NCBI RefSeq assembly: GCF_000176135.1
Contig: NZ_ACZN01000015.1
Location: forward strand, 186,001-250,000
DNA length: 64,000 bases
From: Vibrio coralliilyticus ATCC BAA-450
GTDB lineage: Bacteria; Pseudomonadota; Gammaproteobacteria; Enterobacterales; Vibrionaceae
Direction: 5' to 3'
Shown: positions 1-10,390 of the stretch, in pieces
Position numbering within the stretch: the first letter of the stretch is position 1
Layout of the letters: every line of letters starts with the position of its first letter
The notes under the pieces: model-generated
The model's database searches: none
What the model was told of the DNA's origin: nothing
Seen by the model: the letters and a program-made list of their open reading frames with translations, nothing else
Made by a program: the position numbers and the translations under genes

Positions 1-57
1 CAATAATTACGGGCGACTCTTTGAAGAATCATTAACTTTTTAGAATATGAGGAATCT

Positions 58-1605
58 ATGTCAGACGCAGTCAATAAACCGCACTCTGATTCGGATATCG
101 AAAACAAGAGCTATCGTGAGCTGCACCGCCCAGCTTCCGAATTTGAGAGCCGTTCAGATTATCTAGATCATGAACTTCAGATCATGAAGCCTCGTCGCTT
201 CGGTTTAAACTTACCTGGTCGTGACTTCCGTTTCGAGCTCGAAGACTTAGTACCCGCGCTAGCCGGCACTATCGGTATTATCGCGATGTACTCAGCGGTA
301 ATGATGTCTTGGGCTGAAGGCCTGACCGCTGCTTGGGATCACATCAACCTAGGCAAGGACTTCGCTATTGAGGTGGCACGAGTAGAAATGCTCATCCCTG
401 CCCTTCTATTCTGTGTATTGGCGTCTGGTTTCATCAACCCGAAAGCAAACCTCGCAGGTAACCACGGGCCAATGATCCCTCTTATCGGCACCATCGCTTT
501 AGCTGGCGCACACCCTCTTGCATTGGCTATCCTGATCGGTGTTTTCGGTTTACTGCTGAGCTTCCTGAAAGGCGGCTCCAAATTAGTAAACCTCACGTCA
601 GAAGGTACTGCAGGTGGATTACTGATATTCCTAGGCCTCACCGGCACTATGAGCCAGATAAACTCTATCCAAGCTTGGGCTGTAGGTCTTCAATCGGACA
701 CAGTAGCCGCAGGTAGCATGGGCTATGTTGGTCTGATTGTCTTGGCCGTAACCATCGCTCTATATGCGTTTTTGGCAAAAGTAAACAAACGTTGGCTTGC
801 TATTCCCGTTTGTGCATTTACAGGCTTAGCGATTGCACTCGTGCTTGGCGCAGGCTTTGACATCAAGTTCGTCACAGAAACTGGCTTACCGAACCTAAAC
901 CCAGTTTACTGGTGGGGCAGTACCGAAGAAGGTTGGATGCTTGGGCTACCAAACATGGAGCACTTCATTGCGTCACTACCTTTCGCCATTCTGGCTGTCG
1001 CTATGTGGTCTCCTGATTTCTTAGGTCATCGTATCTTCCAAGAACTGAACTACCCTAAAAAGACAGAAAAAGTACTGATGGATGTAGACGACACTATGAC
1101 CATGTGTTCTGTTCGTCAGATGGTTGGTACAGCCGTGGGTGGCGGTAATATTACGTCATCTTGGGGCACTTACATGATCCCAGCTGCGATTGCGAAACGT
1201 CCTATCCCAGGCGGTGCAATCCTTCTTGGCCTATTAGTGATGATCATTGCAATTCTTGGCTTCCCGATGGACATCGCTGTATGGCCACCTGTGATGCGTG
1301 TAGCATTGCTTGTTGGTGTATCGCTGCCTCTACTTGAAGCAGGTATGCAGATGGTTAAAGACTCGAAAGACTCCCAAGCCGCAGGTATCTGTATCTTTGG
1401 TTCTGCTGTCGTTAACCCAGTATTGGCTTGGGCATTGACTATGCTTCTGGATAACAATGGCTTGATTGGTGATAAAGAACGTGCAGCTCGCTTGTCTTTC
1501 GTCGATAAAATCGTCATTCCAGTGGGCGTGCTTGTAATCTGTCTGATTGCGATGCTGGCAGTCGGTATGCTTGAAGGCCAATACGGCATTAAAGCCTGGC
1601 TATAG
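58..1605 (+). CDS. DUF3360 family membrane protein, probable transporter
   Basis: The 515-residue product has a hydrophilic N-terminus of about 65 residues followed by roughly a dozen hydrophobic segments. The polar N-terminus suggests a cytoplasmic start. Sequences such as ANLAGNHGPMIPLIGTIALAG and the Gly-rich stretch GTAVGGGNITSSWGTYMIP recall the family annotated DUF3360, which is thought to share the fold of SulP/xanthine-uracil type carriers. The substrate is unknown. The start is supported by GAGGAA a few bases upstream of ATG. A strong terminator follows, so it is not co-transcribed with pflB. In E. coli the gene before pflB is the formate channel focA, but this protein is not a FocA homologue. 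Family assignment is from recall and fairly sure; the transport role is inference. Confidence 0.75.
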   Translation: MSDAVNKPHSDSDIENKSYRELHRPASEFESRSDYLDHELQIMKPRRFGLNLPGRDFRFELEDLVPALAGTIGIIAMYSAVMMSWAEGLTAAWDHINLGKDFAIEVARVEMLIPALLFCVLASGFINPKANLAGNHGPMIPLIGTIALAGAHPLALAILIGVFGLLLSFLKGGSKLVNLTSEGTAGGLLIFLGLTGTMSQINSIQAWAVGLQSDTVAAGSMGYVGLIVLAVTIALYAFLAKVNKRWLAIPVCAFTGLAIALVLGAGFDIKFVTETGLPNLNPVYWWGSTEEGWMLGLPNMEHFIASLPFAILAVAMWSPDFLGHRIFQELNYPKKTEKVLMDVDDTMTMCSVRQMVGTAVGGGNITSSWGTYMIPAAIAKRPIPGGAILLGLLVMIIAILGFPMDIAVWPPVMRVALLVGVSLPLLEAGMQMVKDSKDSQAAGICIFGSAVVNPVLAWALTMLLDNNGLIGDKERAARLSFVDKIVIPVGVLVICLIAMLAVGMLEGQYGIKAWL

Positions 1606-1622
1606 AAATTCAAAAAATTTGT

Positions 1623-1650
1623 GGGTGGCAAGCTATGCCACCCTCTTTTT
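1623..1650 (+). terminator. Intrinsic terminator after the DUF3360 gene
   Basis: An 8-bp stem GGGTGGCA/TGCCACCC with loop AGCTA is followed by a T-rich run. It separates the DUF3360 gene from pflB. Confidence 0.85.
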
Positions 1651-1823
1651 ATCGACTTTTTTGAGGATTTATTGATTTAGTTTAAGGTTTGCAATTTTTT
1701 TTTAGTTTAACCTTGAAACCAAGTTAATAAGAAACCATGTAAAAGTTAGTGACAATATTTATAGTTTAAAACGCACACAATGATCGATTTTAGAGACTAT
1801 ACATATTGTTATTCATAAAGAGT

Positions 1824-1882
1824 GTACCGCTCCTGTAAAGGAAAACTAACTAGCTCAATGGTTAGAAAGGTACGTGTTTTTT
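1824..1882 (+). promoter_or_regulatory. Structured 5' leader of pflB
   Basis: About 25 to 80 bases before the pflB start the leader can fold as a small three-way junction. The outer stem is GTACC (1824-1828) with GGTAC (1869-1873). The inner hairpins are TCCT/AGGA (1831-1834 with 1839-1842, loop GTAA) and CTAAC/GTTAG (1846-1850 with 1861-1865). A run of six T follows the outer stem. This could be an attenuator or a stability element. I do not recognise a known riboswitch, and it lacks the ZTP (pfl-motif) consensus. The rest of the 299-base gap 1606-1904 is AT-rich and holds the pflB promoter, which I cannot place exactly. Confidence 0.4.
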
Positions 1883-1904
1883 CTACTAAAAAGGTAGGTA
1901 TGTC

Positions 1905-4181
1905 ATGGCAGAGCAATTTGCTAAAGCTTGGGAAGGTTTTGCTGAAGGTGACTGGCAAAACGAAGTAAACGTTCGTGATTTCATTCAAAAGAACTATGCA
2001 CCTTATGAAGGCGACGAATCTTTCCTTGTTTCTGAAGGTACTGAAGCAACAAATAAGCTTTGGGAAAAGGTAATGGAAGGTATTAAACAGGAAAACGCGA
2101 CTCACGCACCTGTTGATTTTGATACTTCAGTTATCTCTACCATCACTGCTCACGATGCAGGCTACATCAACAAAGATCTGGAAACGATCGTTGGTCTTCA
2201 AACTGACGCCCCACTAAAACGCGCTATCATCCCTAACGGTGGTATTCGTATGGTGGAAGGTTCTTGTAAGGTTTACGGTCGTGAGCTTGATCCTAAGATC
2301 AAAGAAATCTACACAGATTACCGTAAAACACACAACGCGGGTGTTTTCGATATCTACACTCCAGACATCCTAAAATGTCGTAAATCTGGTGTTCTGACTG
2401 GTCTTCCAGATGCATACGGTCGTGGTCGTATCATTGGTGACTACCGTCGTGTAGCTCTGTACGGTATCGACTTCCTAATTAAAGACAAGCTAGCTCAATT
2501 CGCTTCTCTACAAGAGAAATTTGAGAATGGCGAAGATCTTCAAATGACTATGCAGCTTCGCGAAGAAATCGCAGAGCAGCACCGTGCACTTGGCCAAATG
2601 AAAGTGATGGCTGAGAAATACGGTTGTGACATCTCTCGTCCAGCTGAAACTGCACAAGAAGCTATCCAGTGGACTTACTTTGGCTACCTAGCGGCTGTTA
2701 AGTCTCAAAACGGCGCGGCTATGTCTCTAGGTCGTACTTCTACGTTCCTAGATATCTTCATCGAGCGTGATATTGCTGCAGGTAAGATCACTGAAGAACA
2801 AGCTCAGGAAATGATCGACCACTTCGTAATGAAACTACGTATGGTTCGTTTCCTACGTACTCCTGAGTACGATGACCTATTCTCTGGCGATCCAATTTGG
2901 GCAACAGAATCTATGGGTGGTATGGGTCTTGACGGTCGTACGCTAGTTACTCGTACTAACTTCCGTTTCCTAAACTCTCTATACACTATGGGTCCTTCTC
3001 CAGAGCCGAACATCACTGTTCTATGGTCTGAGCAACTACCTGAAGGCTTCAAGAAGTTCTGTGCGAAAGTATCTATCGATACTTCTTCAATCCAGTACGA
3101 AAATGACGATCTAATGCGCCCAGACATGGAGTCAGACGACTACGCAATCGCTTGTTGTGTATCTCCAATGGTTGTTGGTAAGCAAATGCAGTTCTTCGGT
3201 GCTCGTGCTAACCTTGCGAAAACTATGCTTTATGCAATCAACGGTGGTGTTGATGAGAAGCTGAAGATGCAAGTTGGTCCAGAAATGCCTAAGATCACTT
3301 CAGAAGTACTAGACTTCGACGAAGTGTGGAACAACCTAGACCACTTCATGGATTGGCTAGCGAAGCAGTATGTTGCTGCCCTAAACAGCATCCACTTCAT
3401 GCACGACAAGTACTCTTACGAGTCTGCGCTTATGGCTCTACACGATCGCGACGTTTACCGCACTATGGCTTGTGGTATTGCAGGTCTATCTATCGCAGCA
3501 GACTCACTATCTGCAATTAAACATGCGAAAGTGAAGCCAATCCGTGACGAAGATGGTGTTGCAGTCGACTTCGAAATCGAGGGCGATTACCCTAAATTTG
3601 GTAACAACGATGCTCGCGTAGATGACATTGCTTGTGAACTGGTAGAAGTGTTCATGAACAAGATCCGTAAGCTTAAGACTTACCGCGATGCTGTTCCTAC
3701 TCAGTCTATCCTTACTATTACATCTAACGTTGTATACGGTAAGAAAACAGGTAACACGCCAGACGGTCGTCGCGCAGGTGCTCCGTTTGCTCCAGGTGCA
3801 AACCCAATGCATGGCCGTGATGAAAAAGGTGCGGTAGCCTCTCTGACGTCTGTTGGTAAACTGCCGTTTGCTCACGCGAAAGATGGTATTTCTTACACCT
3901 TCTCTATCGTGCCAAACGCACTGGGTAAAGAAGAGACGTCACAGCGTGCTAACCTTGCTGGCCTGATGGACGGTTACTTCCACCACGAAGCAGGTATCGA
4001 AGGTGGTCAGCACCTAAACGTGAACGTACTTAACCGCGATACTCTAGAAGACGCTGTTAAGCACCCTGAAAAATACCCACAGCTAACTATTCGTGTTTCT
4101 GGTTACGCTGTACGCTTTAACTCTCTGACTGCAGAACAGCAACAAGACGTTATCGCGCGTACTTTCACCGAATCACTATAA
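1905..4181 (+). CDS. pflB: Formate C-acetyltransferase (pyruvate formate-lyase)
   Basis: This cytoplasmic glycyl-radical enzyme converts pyruvate and CoA to acetyl-CoA and formate without oxygen. The 758 residues are close to the E. coli length of 760. The adjacent catalytic cysteines are C417 and C418, in the stretch IACCVSPM. The C-terminal glycyl-radical motif is RVSGYAV, with the radical glycine at 733. The activase gene pflA lies 3.3 kb downstream, separated here by an LpxR-like gene and a chemoreceptor instead of being adjacent. The gene stands alone, with terminators on both sides and a structured leader. Codon use is strongly biased, as in highly expressed genes. Acetyl-CoA from this reaction would feed the pta-ackA pair further along the window. 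Confidence 0.98.
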   Translation: MAEQFAKAWEGFAEGDWQNEVNVRDFIQKNYAPYEGDESFLVSEGTEATNKLWEKVMEGIKQENATHAPVDFDTSVISTITAHDAGYINKDLETIVGLQTDAPLKRAIIPNGGIRMVEGSCKVYGRELDPKIKEIYTDYRKTHNAGVFDIYTPDILKCRKSGVLTGLPDAYGRGRIIGDYRRVALYGIDFLIKDKLAQFASLQEKFENGEDLQMTMQLREEIAEQHRALGQMKVMAEKYGCDISRPAETAQEAIQWTYFGYLAAVKSQNGAAMSLGRTSTFLDIFIERDIAAGKITEEQAQEMIDHFVMKLRMVRFLRTPEYDDLFSGDPIWATESMGGMGLDGRTLVTRTNFRFLNSLYTMGPSPEPNITVLWSEQLPEGFKKFCAKVSIDTSSIQYENDDLMRPDMESDDYAIACCVSPMVVGKQMQFFGARANLAKTMLYAINGGVDEKLKMQVGPEMPKITSEVLDFDEVWNNLDHFMDWLAKQYVAALNSIHFMHDKYSYESALMALHDRDVYRTMACGIAGLSIAADSLSAIKHAKVKPIRDEDGVAVDFEIEGDYPKFGNNDARVDDIACELVEVFMNKIRKLKTYRDAVPTQSILTITSNVVYGKKTGNTPDGRRAGAPFAPGANPMHGRDEKGAVASLTSVGKLPFAHAKDGISYTFSIVPNALGKEETSQRANLAGLMDGYFHHEAGIEGGQHLNVNVLNRDTLEDAVKHPEKYPQLTIRVSGYAVRFNSLTAEQQQDVIARTFTESL

Positions 4182-4199
4182 GTTTGGTTGATTGACTTT

Positions 4200-4231
4200 A
4201 AAGCCCCGCTTAATTAAGCGGGGCTTTTTTA
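4200..4231 (+). terminator. Intrinsic terminator of pflB
   Basis: A near-perfect 14-bp inverted repeat AAAGCCCCGCTTAA/TTAAGCGGGGCTTT is followed by T residues, 19 bases after the pflB stop. Confidence 0.93.
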
Positions 4232-4351
4232 TTGCGAAGCAAATCAAAAGTTAGACTCAAGCCACATTTATATTTCAATTTTCTTTCTTTCCTCTCTGAT
4301 GAATACGATATGGAGTAATATCTAGGCTCCATTCAGAAATGATGTATTGAA

Positions 4352-5353
4352 ATGAACCTATTACGCACTCTTCCTTTGATACTGTTAGCCTCAAGTGCTG
4401 TAGCTTCCGAGCGCTCAACCGTATCGTTTTCAATTGATAATGATGGCGTATTTGGTGTCGATCAGGATTATACCAACGGACTGTTTCTCACCTATACCTC
4501 GGGCGCTGTTACACCCAATTGGTTGACTAACCCCATGAGCTTATCATTCTGGGGCGGCGCCTCTCTGGACAAGTACGAATTTACACTTGGCCACAAAATG
4601 TATACACCGTCAGACATTAATGCCACCACACCAATGGTAAATGACCGACCTTATGCTGGTTATCTCCATGCTGAATTTAACTACATCAGCCTTCATCCTC
4701 AGCAAGCGCAACGTTTCAATCTTACACTAGGTACGACAGGTGAAAGCTCACTCGCGGATCAAGCACAAGATATCGTTCACGGCATTACAGGATCTGATGA
4801 ACCTCGCGGTTGGGCATATCAGGTTGATGACGAGTTTGTTGGTAGCCTTGGTTACCTTAGCCACTTCAATCTTTGGCGTGAACGCGCCATCGCAAATACA
4901 GACTGGGAGATTTCAAACGTTTCCGAAGTGAACGCTGGTAATTTCCGCAGTGATGTATCAACAGGCTTCATGTTCCGTTGGGGAACGGACTTAGCGGGAA
5001 GCATGGGAGCGGCAAACATTGATAATGAAAACCCATTCCGCGCAGGTATGCTAGGCGCTTCACAAGGTGGTTGGTTTATATTTGGTGGTATTGAAGCTCG
5101 CTACCGCTTTAACGACATCACAATTGAAGGCGACCGCTCGGGTGTGGTCGACTACGCTAATCGCAACGGTGATAACCCAAGTATCTATGATGTAACTCTA
5201 GAAGAGAAACAAGCCAGCGCGGTGGCTGGCTTTGCTTGGTATAACGAGCATTTTGGTGCAACCGTTACGGCTACAGCGAAAACTCCTGACTACAAAGAAG
5301 CAAAAGATTCAATGTACGGCACAGGTGGCCTCGCATTATATGCTTTCTTTTAA
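4352..5353 (+). CDS. LpxR-like outer membrane lipid A deacylase (DUF2219 family)
   Basis: The 333-residue protein has a Sec signal peptide (about residues 1-19, ending ...SSAVAS). The rest consists of amphipathic stretches typical of a beta-barrel, ending in an aromatic residue (ALYAFF). The mature N-terminus, with ID-N-D and QDYTNG, matches the start of the LpxR/DUF2219 family. The family prototype is Salmonella LpxR, which removes the 3'-acyloxyacyl chain of lipid A in the outer membrane. The gene has its own upstream region of about 120 bases after the pflB terminator. Its stop overlaps the convergent chemoreceptor stop by 4 bases, with no terminator between them. Lipid A deacylation is inferred from family membership only. 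Confidence 0.75.
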   Translation: MNLLRTLPLILLASSAVASERSTVSFSIDNDGVFGVDQDYTNGLFLTYTSGAVTPNWLTNPMSLSFWGGASLDKYEFTLGHKMYTPSDINATTPMVNDRPYAGYLHAEFNYISLHPQQAQRFNLTLGTTGESSLADQAQDIVHGITGSDEPRGWAYQVDDEFVGSLGYLSHFNLWRERAIANTDWEISNVSEVNAGNFRSDVSTGFMFRWGTDLAGSMGAANIDNENPFRAGMLGASQGGWFIFGGIEARYRFNDITIEGDRSGVVDYANRNGDNPSIYDVTLEEKQASAVAGFAWYNEHFGATVTATAKTPDYKEAKDSMYGTGGLALYAFF

Positions 5354-7230
5354 ATCGTAAACCTCTGGCAGTCACTATTAAGGCTGCCAGCTCTCTGCTC
5401 CACTACCTGACTGACAGAGCGCAGTTGTTCATTGTTTTCTTCTAACTCTTTCATTGCACTGGAAATCTGAGTCATACTGTCTGCCATAGATTGACTGGTC
5501 GTTGCTAATTCTTTAATGGACGCAAAGATGACGTCTGTCTGGTGCGAAGCTTCATCGGCTTTTTCTGTAATGGTGCGCAGTGCTTGCATCGCCTCATGGC
5601 CTTTTTCCTGCCCTGTTCGCATCGACGTTTCAGATTGACCAATGTACTGGATAACTTCAGCACTTTCTTTTTTCATCGTGTCTATGGTTTCAGAAATTTC
5701 GGCAACCGCATCAACGGTTCTTACCGCCAAACTACGAACTTCATCTGCCACGACGGCAAACCCACGTCCCTGCTCACCTGCTCGCGCCGCTTCTATTGCC
5801 GCATTCAAAGCCAGAAGGTTGGTTTGCTCTGCAATGCCGTTGATAATGTCCATGACCGAATCGACTTTGGAAGACGCTTCTTCCAACTGCTGAATATGTC
5901 CAGCCGCGGATGTAAGTATCGAACCAACTTCTTCAAGCGAGCCAATCGCGGCTCCAATGATTTGTGCCCCTTTCTCGGCTGAGTCAGTAGAAGAACGACT
6001 GATTTCTGATACAAATTCCAGTGAATTAGACACCTCTTGTGTCGTCACACTTACTTCTTCTGTAGCAGATGCCAATAACTGAGTCTGCCCCAGTACTTCA
6101 GACTGGTGATGAGCCAGCATATCTAGGCCTTGGTTAAGTTCAACTGCATTGCCAGACAACGCCTGCCCGCTGGATTGCACACCAGAGACCAGCTCACCCA
6201 AGTTTTCACAGCTTTCATTTATACTGATTGCCAGTTGGTTAAACTCATCATTGGGGTTCTTAGTCAAAGCCATCCGTTTCGACAAATCACCTGCCGAGAC
6301 ATTGTGCAAAATCTCACGAGTCTTGGTCAGAGATCGAGATAAGGAAGTGCTCTGCATGATGAAAATAGCTATAGTGAAGACGGCAAGAATGATACAAGCG
6401 ACTAAGATGGACCATAACGTTTGCTCAGAAGACTTTTCTGCAGACAGTTGGTACTGTGAACTGATACCACCTAATTCACTTGTGACGGCTGCAATCAGTT
6501 GAGTCAATTGCATCTTGGTTGAAATTAGCTGCTGCTCGACACTGCCTAATTGTTTGGAAAGCTCACTCACTCGGACGAATGTCGCTTTGTATTGCTCTAT
6601 CTCTTTCTCATACAAATCCAACATGGCGTAAACATTGGACATGCTTTCGAATGCACCCATGGCACGATTGAACAGCTTTAGGTTTTCTTCGTTCGGTTGT
6701 AGTAAGTAGTTTTGTTGTGACTTAACCATCGCTTGGAAATCTGAGTTGAGCGTTACCATCCCAGTTTCAGCAATTTTCTGCTCGATAATATTGGCAAGCT
6801 TTTTCAATTCCCCTAGCTTGCCTTCATCGATATTAAAACCGAGTTCTTGCTTGAGCTCTAACCAAGGATTAGCTGCAGCTTGGAAGTCTCCTATACTTTG
6901 TTCCAGTTCGTTGGCATAGCTCTTTAGGTTCAGTACATTGAGGAAAGCGACATCATTGTTAACGGCTTCAACAATATCGCTAATATCTTGTTTTGCTTTC
7001 GCGACCTGAGCGCCCTCTAGATTATCCAGCTCACTACTTAAGGTAAGAATTTTACTTTGGGTCTGATAGATTGAAATGGAGCCAGAAGAAATATCACCAC
7101 TGGAATGATACTGCTCACTCATTTGAGTAAGCCTAGAGGAGGTAAACACTGCGAGTATGACAAATCCTATTGTCAGTACAATTAAAAACAGTGTGACTTT
7201 CTGTTTTTGCGATAGCGCAAGCATATCCAT
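5350..7230 (-). CDS. Methyl-accepting chemotaxis protein
   Basis: The 626-residue transmembrane chemoreceptor has TM1 at about residues 12-31, a mostly helical periplasmic sensor of about 240 residues, TM2 at about 274-295, a HAMP region, and a long cytoplasmic coiled coil. The coil carries the conserved hairpin tip [20 protein letters not shown] at about 466-486. The ligand cannot be told from sequence. The periplasmic part has helical-bundle-like composition rather than an obvious PAS/Cache pattern. No C-terminal CheR-tethering pentapeptide is seen. It is transcribed divergently from pflA and converges on the LpxR-like gene. The position next to pfl genes might suggest sensing of a fermentation-related compound, but that is speculative. 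Confidence 0.93.
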   Translation of the reverse strand: MDMLALSQKQKVTLFLIVLTIGFVILAVFTSSRLTQMSEQYHSSGDISSGSISIYQTQSKILTLSSELDNLEGAQVAKAKQDISDIVEAVNNDVAFLNVLNLKSYANELEQSIGDFQAAANPWLELKQELGFNIDEGKLGELKKLANIIEQKIAETGMVTLNSDFQAMVKSQQNYLLQPNEENLKLFNRAMGAFESMSNVYAMLDLYEKEIEQYKATFVRVSELSKQLGSVEQQLISTKMQLTQLIAAVTSELGGISSQYQLSAEKSSEQTLWSILVACIILAVFTIAIFIMQSTSLSRSLTKTREILHNVSAGDLSKRMALTKNPNDEFNQLAISINESCENLGELVSGVQSSGQALSGNAVELNQGLDMLAHHQSEVLGQTQLLASATEEVSVTTQEVSNSLEFVSEISRSSTDSAEKGAQIIGAAIGSLEEVGSILTSAAGHIQQLEEASSKVDSVMDIINGIAEQTNLLALNAAIEAARAGEQGRGFAVVADEVRSLAVRTVDAVAEISETIDTMKKESAEVIQYIGQSETSMRTGQEKGHEAMQALRTITEKADEASHQTDVIFASIKELATTSQSMADSMTQISSAMKELEENNEQLRSVSQVVEQRAGSLNSDCQRFTI

Positions 7231-7456
7231 AAGAAATCCTTAAACATCAATCGGATGCAATTAAAACTTGCCTAGCCTGTTTGTTTATTAATTATTATAA
7301 AAACCATATTTGGCAACATTTTTATAACATACATTTTAGTCTATGTGCGCTTTTTTTATTAGTCAGTAAAATCTTGATGATAAAAACCTGAAATGCTATT
7401 TAAACCCTACTTTTTGTAATAAAATAACGAACAAATCACTAATTAGAGATGAGCAC

Positions 7457-8197
7457 ATGTCAGCAACCGGTCGTATCCATTCTTTCGAGTCCTGTGGAAC
7501 AGTTGATGGCCCAGGAATTCGTTTTATTGTCTTTATGCAGGGATGTTTAATGCGATGCATGTATTGCCACAATCGCGATACATGGGACACTCATGGTGGT
7601 AAGGAAGTCACGGTTGAAGAGATCATTAACGAAGCGAAAAGCTATCGTCACTTTATGAATGCATCTGGTGGTGGTGTTACTTGCTCAGGTGGTGAAGCGA
7701 TGTTACAGCCTGAATTTGTCCGCGACTTTTTCCGTTCCGCCAAAGCAGAAGGAATCCACACCTGTCTCGATACCAATGGCTATATTCGTAAGCATACTGA
7801 AGTCATAGATGAAGTACTTGAAGCCACAGATCTAGTCATGCTGGATCTAAAGCACATGAAAGACGAAGTGCACCATGACTTTATTGGCGTTTCTAATCGA
7901 CGCACCTTAGACTTTGCCCGCTACTTGCACCGTATCGGCCAAAAAACATGGATTCGCTACGTCGTAGTACCTGGTTATACCGATGATGAAGAAGCCGCAC
8001 ATATGCTTGGTGAGTTCATCAAAGACATGGACAACATTGAAAAGCTCGAACTTTTGCCATACCACAAGTTAGGAGCCCACAAATGGGAAGCACTAGGGTT
8101 GGATTATCCACTAGAAGGCGTTAACCCGCCGTCCAAAGAAACCATGGACAATATCGTTTCAATCCTTGAGCAGTATCACTCAAACGTAAAATATTGA
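7457..8197 (+). CDS. pflA: Pyruvate formate-lyase activating enzyme
   Basis: This 246-residue radical-SAM enzyme installs the glycyl radical in PflB using S-adenosylmethionine and a reduced 4Fe-4S cluster. The cluster motif CxxxCxxC is C30, C34 and C37. It is followed by the GGE stretch CSGGEAM typical of radical-SAM activases. Length matches E. coli PflA. It has its own promoter region, shared divergently with the chemoreceptor gene (226 bases, AT-rich), and its own terminator, so its expression is uncoupled from pflB. Confidence 0.97.
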   Translation: MSATGRIHSFESCGTVDGPGIRFIVFMQGCLMRCMYCHNRDTWDTHGGKEVTVEEIINEAKSYRHFMNASGGGVTCSGGEAMLQPEFVRDFFRSAKAEGIHTCLDTNGYIRKHTEVIDEVLEATDLVMLDLKHMKDEVHHDFIGVSNRRTLDFARYLHRIGQKTWIRYVVVPGYTDDEEAAHMLGEFIKDMDNIEKLELLPYHKLGAHKWEALGLDYPLEGVNPPSKETMDNIVSILEQYHSNVKY

Positions 8198-8220
8198 TAC
8201 CATCTACTAAACATTTCATA

Positions 8221-8255
8221 AAAAATACCAACCAGATCGCGGTTGGTATTTTTTT
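8221..8255 (+). terminator. Intrinsic terminator of pflA
   Basis: The stem AATACCAACC (8224-8233)/GGTTGGTATT (8241-8250) with loop AGATCGC is followed by a T-tract. The ribosome-binding site of the next gene starts right after the T-tract, so that gene depends on read-through or on a promoter inside or before the hairpin. Confidence 0.88.
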
Positions 8256-8266
8256 AAGAGGCCATT

Positions 8267-8932
8267 TTGCTACTTCCCGAACTCTTTGCATTGTTTTTCA
8301 TACTGCTCTCAGTGAATTTTATCTGGAAGGATGTATTTCGCGTATTACTTCCGAAACTCTCGGCTGAAAGAGGATTTCAGCACCTGACATTTGCCGTAAT
8401 CTTTGCACTGTTCGCTTTGTGGTCAGCACAAGCAGGGGTGAAGGAAGGTTTATCAATCCATTTTCTGGCACTGACATCTTTAACGTTAATGTATGGTTGG
8501 CGAAGCGCTTACGCCATCTCAATCGTCGTTGCGCTGCTGCTGGCCGTCTTTGGACAATTAGCATTTAGCGAGTTACCTGAATACATCTTACTTTCTTGCT
8601 TACTCCCAATATCAATCAGCTACTTAGTTTTTCTGGTAAGTTATCAATACTTACCGAGAAACATCTTTGTGTTCATCTTCGTTGCTGGATTTTTCAATGG
8701 AGCCTTCACAGGTAGTGCTCACCTTATTATCAACTCTGTCTATCATGTCGTTCAAGGCACTCACGACTGGGAAACCATATTCGACAATTATATGGTTTTT
8801 GTTCCTCTTCTAGCGTTCCCAGAAGGTCTACTCAATGGAATGACGATGGCAATGTTTGCGGTATTCAAACCAGAGTGGTTACGTGTTTTCTCCGACCGCG
8901 ATTACATCTACAACCACTACCACAAGAAGTAA
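8267..8932 (+). CDS. Energy-coupling-factor-type permease-like membrane protein (CbiM-like)
   Basis: The 221-residue protein has about six hydrophobic helices. It resembles proteins annotated as ECF ABC transporter permease (CbiM/BioY-like), for example in the segment FFNGAFTGSAHLIINSVYHV and the C-terminal PEGLLNGMTMAMF. I see no ATPase or T-component gene near it, so it may use the transporter of another locus, act alone, or not be a transporter. The start is TTG at 8267, preceded by AAGAGG (8256-8261) with 5-base spacing. No in-frame ATG gives a better fit. It lies only 12 bases after the pflA terminator T-run. The substrate (metal or vitamin) is unknown. Confidence 0.65.
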   Translation: MLLPELFALFFILLSVNFIWKDVFRVLLPKLSAERGFQHLTFAVIFALFALWSAQAGVKEGLSIHFLALTSLTLMYGWRSAYAISIVVALLLAVFGQLAFSELPEYILLSCLLPISISYLVFLVSYQYLPRNIFVFIFVAGFFNGAFTGSAHLIINSVYHVVQGTHDWETIFDNYMVFVPLLAFPEGLLNGMTMAMFAVFKPEWLRVFSDRDYIYNHYHKK

Positions 8933-8968
8933 CCATTTAAACTGAAATTTCTTTACATTTTTCATAAT

Positions 8969-8991
8969 AAACATGTGTTGAGATCATGTTT
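8969..8991. promoter_or_regulatory. Inverted repeat upstream of yfbU
   Basis: AAACATG (8969-8975) and CATGTTT (8985-8991) form a perfect 7-bp inverted repeat with a 9-base spacer in the yfbU promoter region. It could be an operator or chance in AT-rich DNA. Confidence 0.25.
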
Positions 8992-9057
8992 CAGTGCGTA
9001 ATGAAAAGATAACCTAAGCACATTAAAGATGTATTAGATTATTTTAGTGAGGCCACC

Positions 9058-9558
9058 ATGGAAATGACCAACGCACAGCGCTTGATCCTATCTAACCAGT
9101 ACTACTTGATGTCTCAAATGGACCCAGAAAACGCGGCAAAATACAGTCGTTTACAAACCATCGTTGAGCGTGGTTACGGGCTTCAGATGCGTGAACTGGA
9201 CAAAGAATTTGGCTGTCTGAAAGAGGCAGAATGTCGCGAAATCATTGATATCATGGAGATGTTCCACGCAATGCAAGAATCTACAAAGATGCTATCCGAG
9301 GTGGAGCAAGCCGACGTAGATCAACGCCGCCTAATGTTCTTAGGTTTTGACATTGCAACAGAAGCCCAGCATGTAAATTACGTACGATTTCTTGTCGATT
9401 CTGAAGGTCTATATTCACAATTTGATAAAGGCGACCACCATTTTAATGCCCAGATGCCGATGCTGGAGAAGTACCGCCGCATGCTAACCACTTGGCGTAA
9501 CTGCCCTCGTCAATACCATCTGTGCAACAACGAGTTAAAACAGATATTCAATGCTTAA
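9058..9558 (+). CDS. yfbU: YfbU family protein
   Basis: The 166-residue soluble protein is very similar to E. coli YfbU (164 residues). The N-terminus [15 protein letters not shown], the segment [18 protein letters not shown] and the C-terminal NCPRQYHL are shared. The molecular function is unknown. Older E. coli reports associated it with toxicity on over-expression, but I would not assign a role. Single gene with a promoter region of about 125 bases and a bidirectional terminator shared with the convergent mipA-like gene. Confidence 0.93.
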   Translation: MEMTNAQRLILSNQYYLMSQMDPENAAKYSRLQTIVERGYGLQMRELDKEFGCLKEAECREIIDIMEMFHAMQESTKMLSEVEQADVDQRRLMFLGFDIATEAQHVNYVRFLVDSEGLYSQFDKGDHHFNAQMPMLEKYRRMLTTWRNCPRQYHLCNNELKQIFNA

Positions 9559-9572
9559 TCAGAGCGCATACA

Positions 9573-9603
9573 AAAAAGGGTTGCTCTTGAGCAACCCTTT
9601 TTA
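9573..9603. terminator. Bidirectional terminator between yfbU and the mipA-like gene
   Basis: GGGTTGCT/AGCAACCC with a CTTG loop is flanked by A-tract and T-tract, so it can end transcription from both convergent genes. Confidence 0.88.
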
Positions 9604-9622
9604 TTATTCACATATTAACTCA

Positions 9623-10390
9623 CTAAAATACGTAAGCGATGCCAATGTTGGCTGATGTTGTCACTCCACTTTCAATAAGAGGACTGCTCTCAATCGACCC
9701 TTCTAAGTTGGTATAACGAACCCCACCTGTTACTCGTACACTCGGCGTAATATGCAAATAGGCAGAAGCACTAATAAAATACTGACCATCCCAATCTGCT
9801 TCAAATGCACTAAAAGTTGGGTCGTATGCCTGTGCTCTTGCCGCTTCTGCTGCGCTTACACCGTATAAATGGTCATTGATCTTGTCACTGTTATACGCAT
9901 ATCCGATTGATGGAGTAATTCCCCACCCTTTTTGGCGAAACGGCAACCGCCAAGCAGCTTCAGCGTATAATCCATTATGAGTACCACCTAAATCCGTCCC
10001 AGCTGTAGCCTCCAGTACACCTGCCAAAGTGATTAACTGGTAACTAATTCCACCTAAAACAGTCGCTTTACGTTCATCCATTTGTTGGATAGCGCGATTA
10101 TCAGAATCACTCGGTTTTAACGTTCGTGGATCGTAAGCTGCGCGAAAGATGATGTTTTGAGGCGAACCAGCAGGAAAAAGACGATAACCAGCACTAAACC
10201 CACGTAAGAATAAGTGCTCACCTTCATAACCCACTAGAGGGATCACGGTTTCATTGGACGGCGTGTCTTTGTACACCGCAGGGGAATAAGAAGCCGCAAC
10301 ACCTAAAGACCATTGAGAAATTTTTGCATGGGCAAGCGGAGCGATCGTAAGAGCAGTGACCGTCGCTAGTTTAAGCCAGGAAGTTTTCAA
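9623..10390 (-). CDS. MipA/OmpV family outer membrane protein
   Basis: The 255-residue product has a signal peptide (residues 1-22, ending PLAHA) followed by beta-barrel-like alternating stretches and a C-terminal aromatic residue (IGIAYVF), as in outer membrane proteins. SLGVAASYSPAVYKD and YEGEHLFLRGFSAGYRLF match the MipA/OmpV family. In E. coli MipA is a scaffold between MltA and PBP1B, and OmpV is a Vibrio antigen. Which role applies here is not clear. The start codon is TTG at 10390 with AGGT six bases upstream. It has its own promoter in the divergent gap before yeaG. Confidence 0.85.
   Translation of the reverse strand: MKTSWLKLATVTALTIAPLAHAKISQWSLGVAASYSPAVYKDTPSNETVIPLVGYEGEHLFLRGFSAGYRLFPAGSPQNIIFRAAYDPRTLKPSDSDNRAIQQMDERKATVLGGISYQLITLAGVLEATAGTDLGGTHNGLYAEAAWRLPFRQKGWGITPSIGYAYNSDKINDHLYGVSAAEAARAQAYDPTFSAFEADWDGQYFISASAYLHITPSVRVTGGVRYTNLEGSIESSPLIESGVTTSANIGIAYVF

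Noticed and set aside
1672..1685. FNR-like site TTGATTTAGTTTAA upstream of pflB
   Set aside because: Only 8 of 10 consensus bases match, far from pflB in AT-rich DNA. I would not call it a site.
1845..1870. tRNA-like D-arm sequence TAGCTCAATGGTTAGA in the pflB leader
   Set aside because: No acceptor stem, anticodon arm or T-arm follows at the required distance; it is part of the small leader fold.
2804..3875. Antisense frames of over 100 codons inside pflB
   Set aside because: They are shadows of a strongly codon-biased gene, without ribosome-binding sites.
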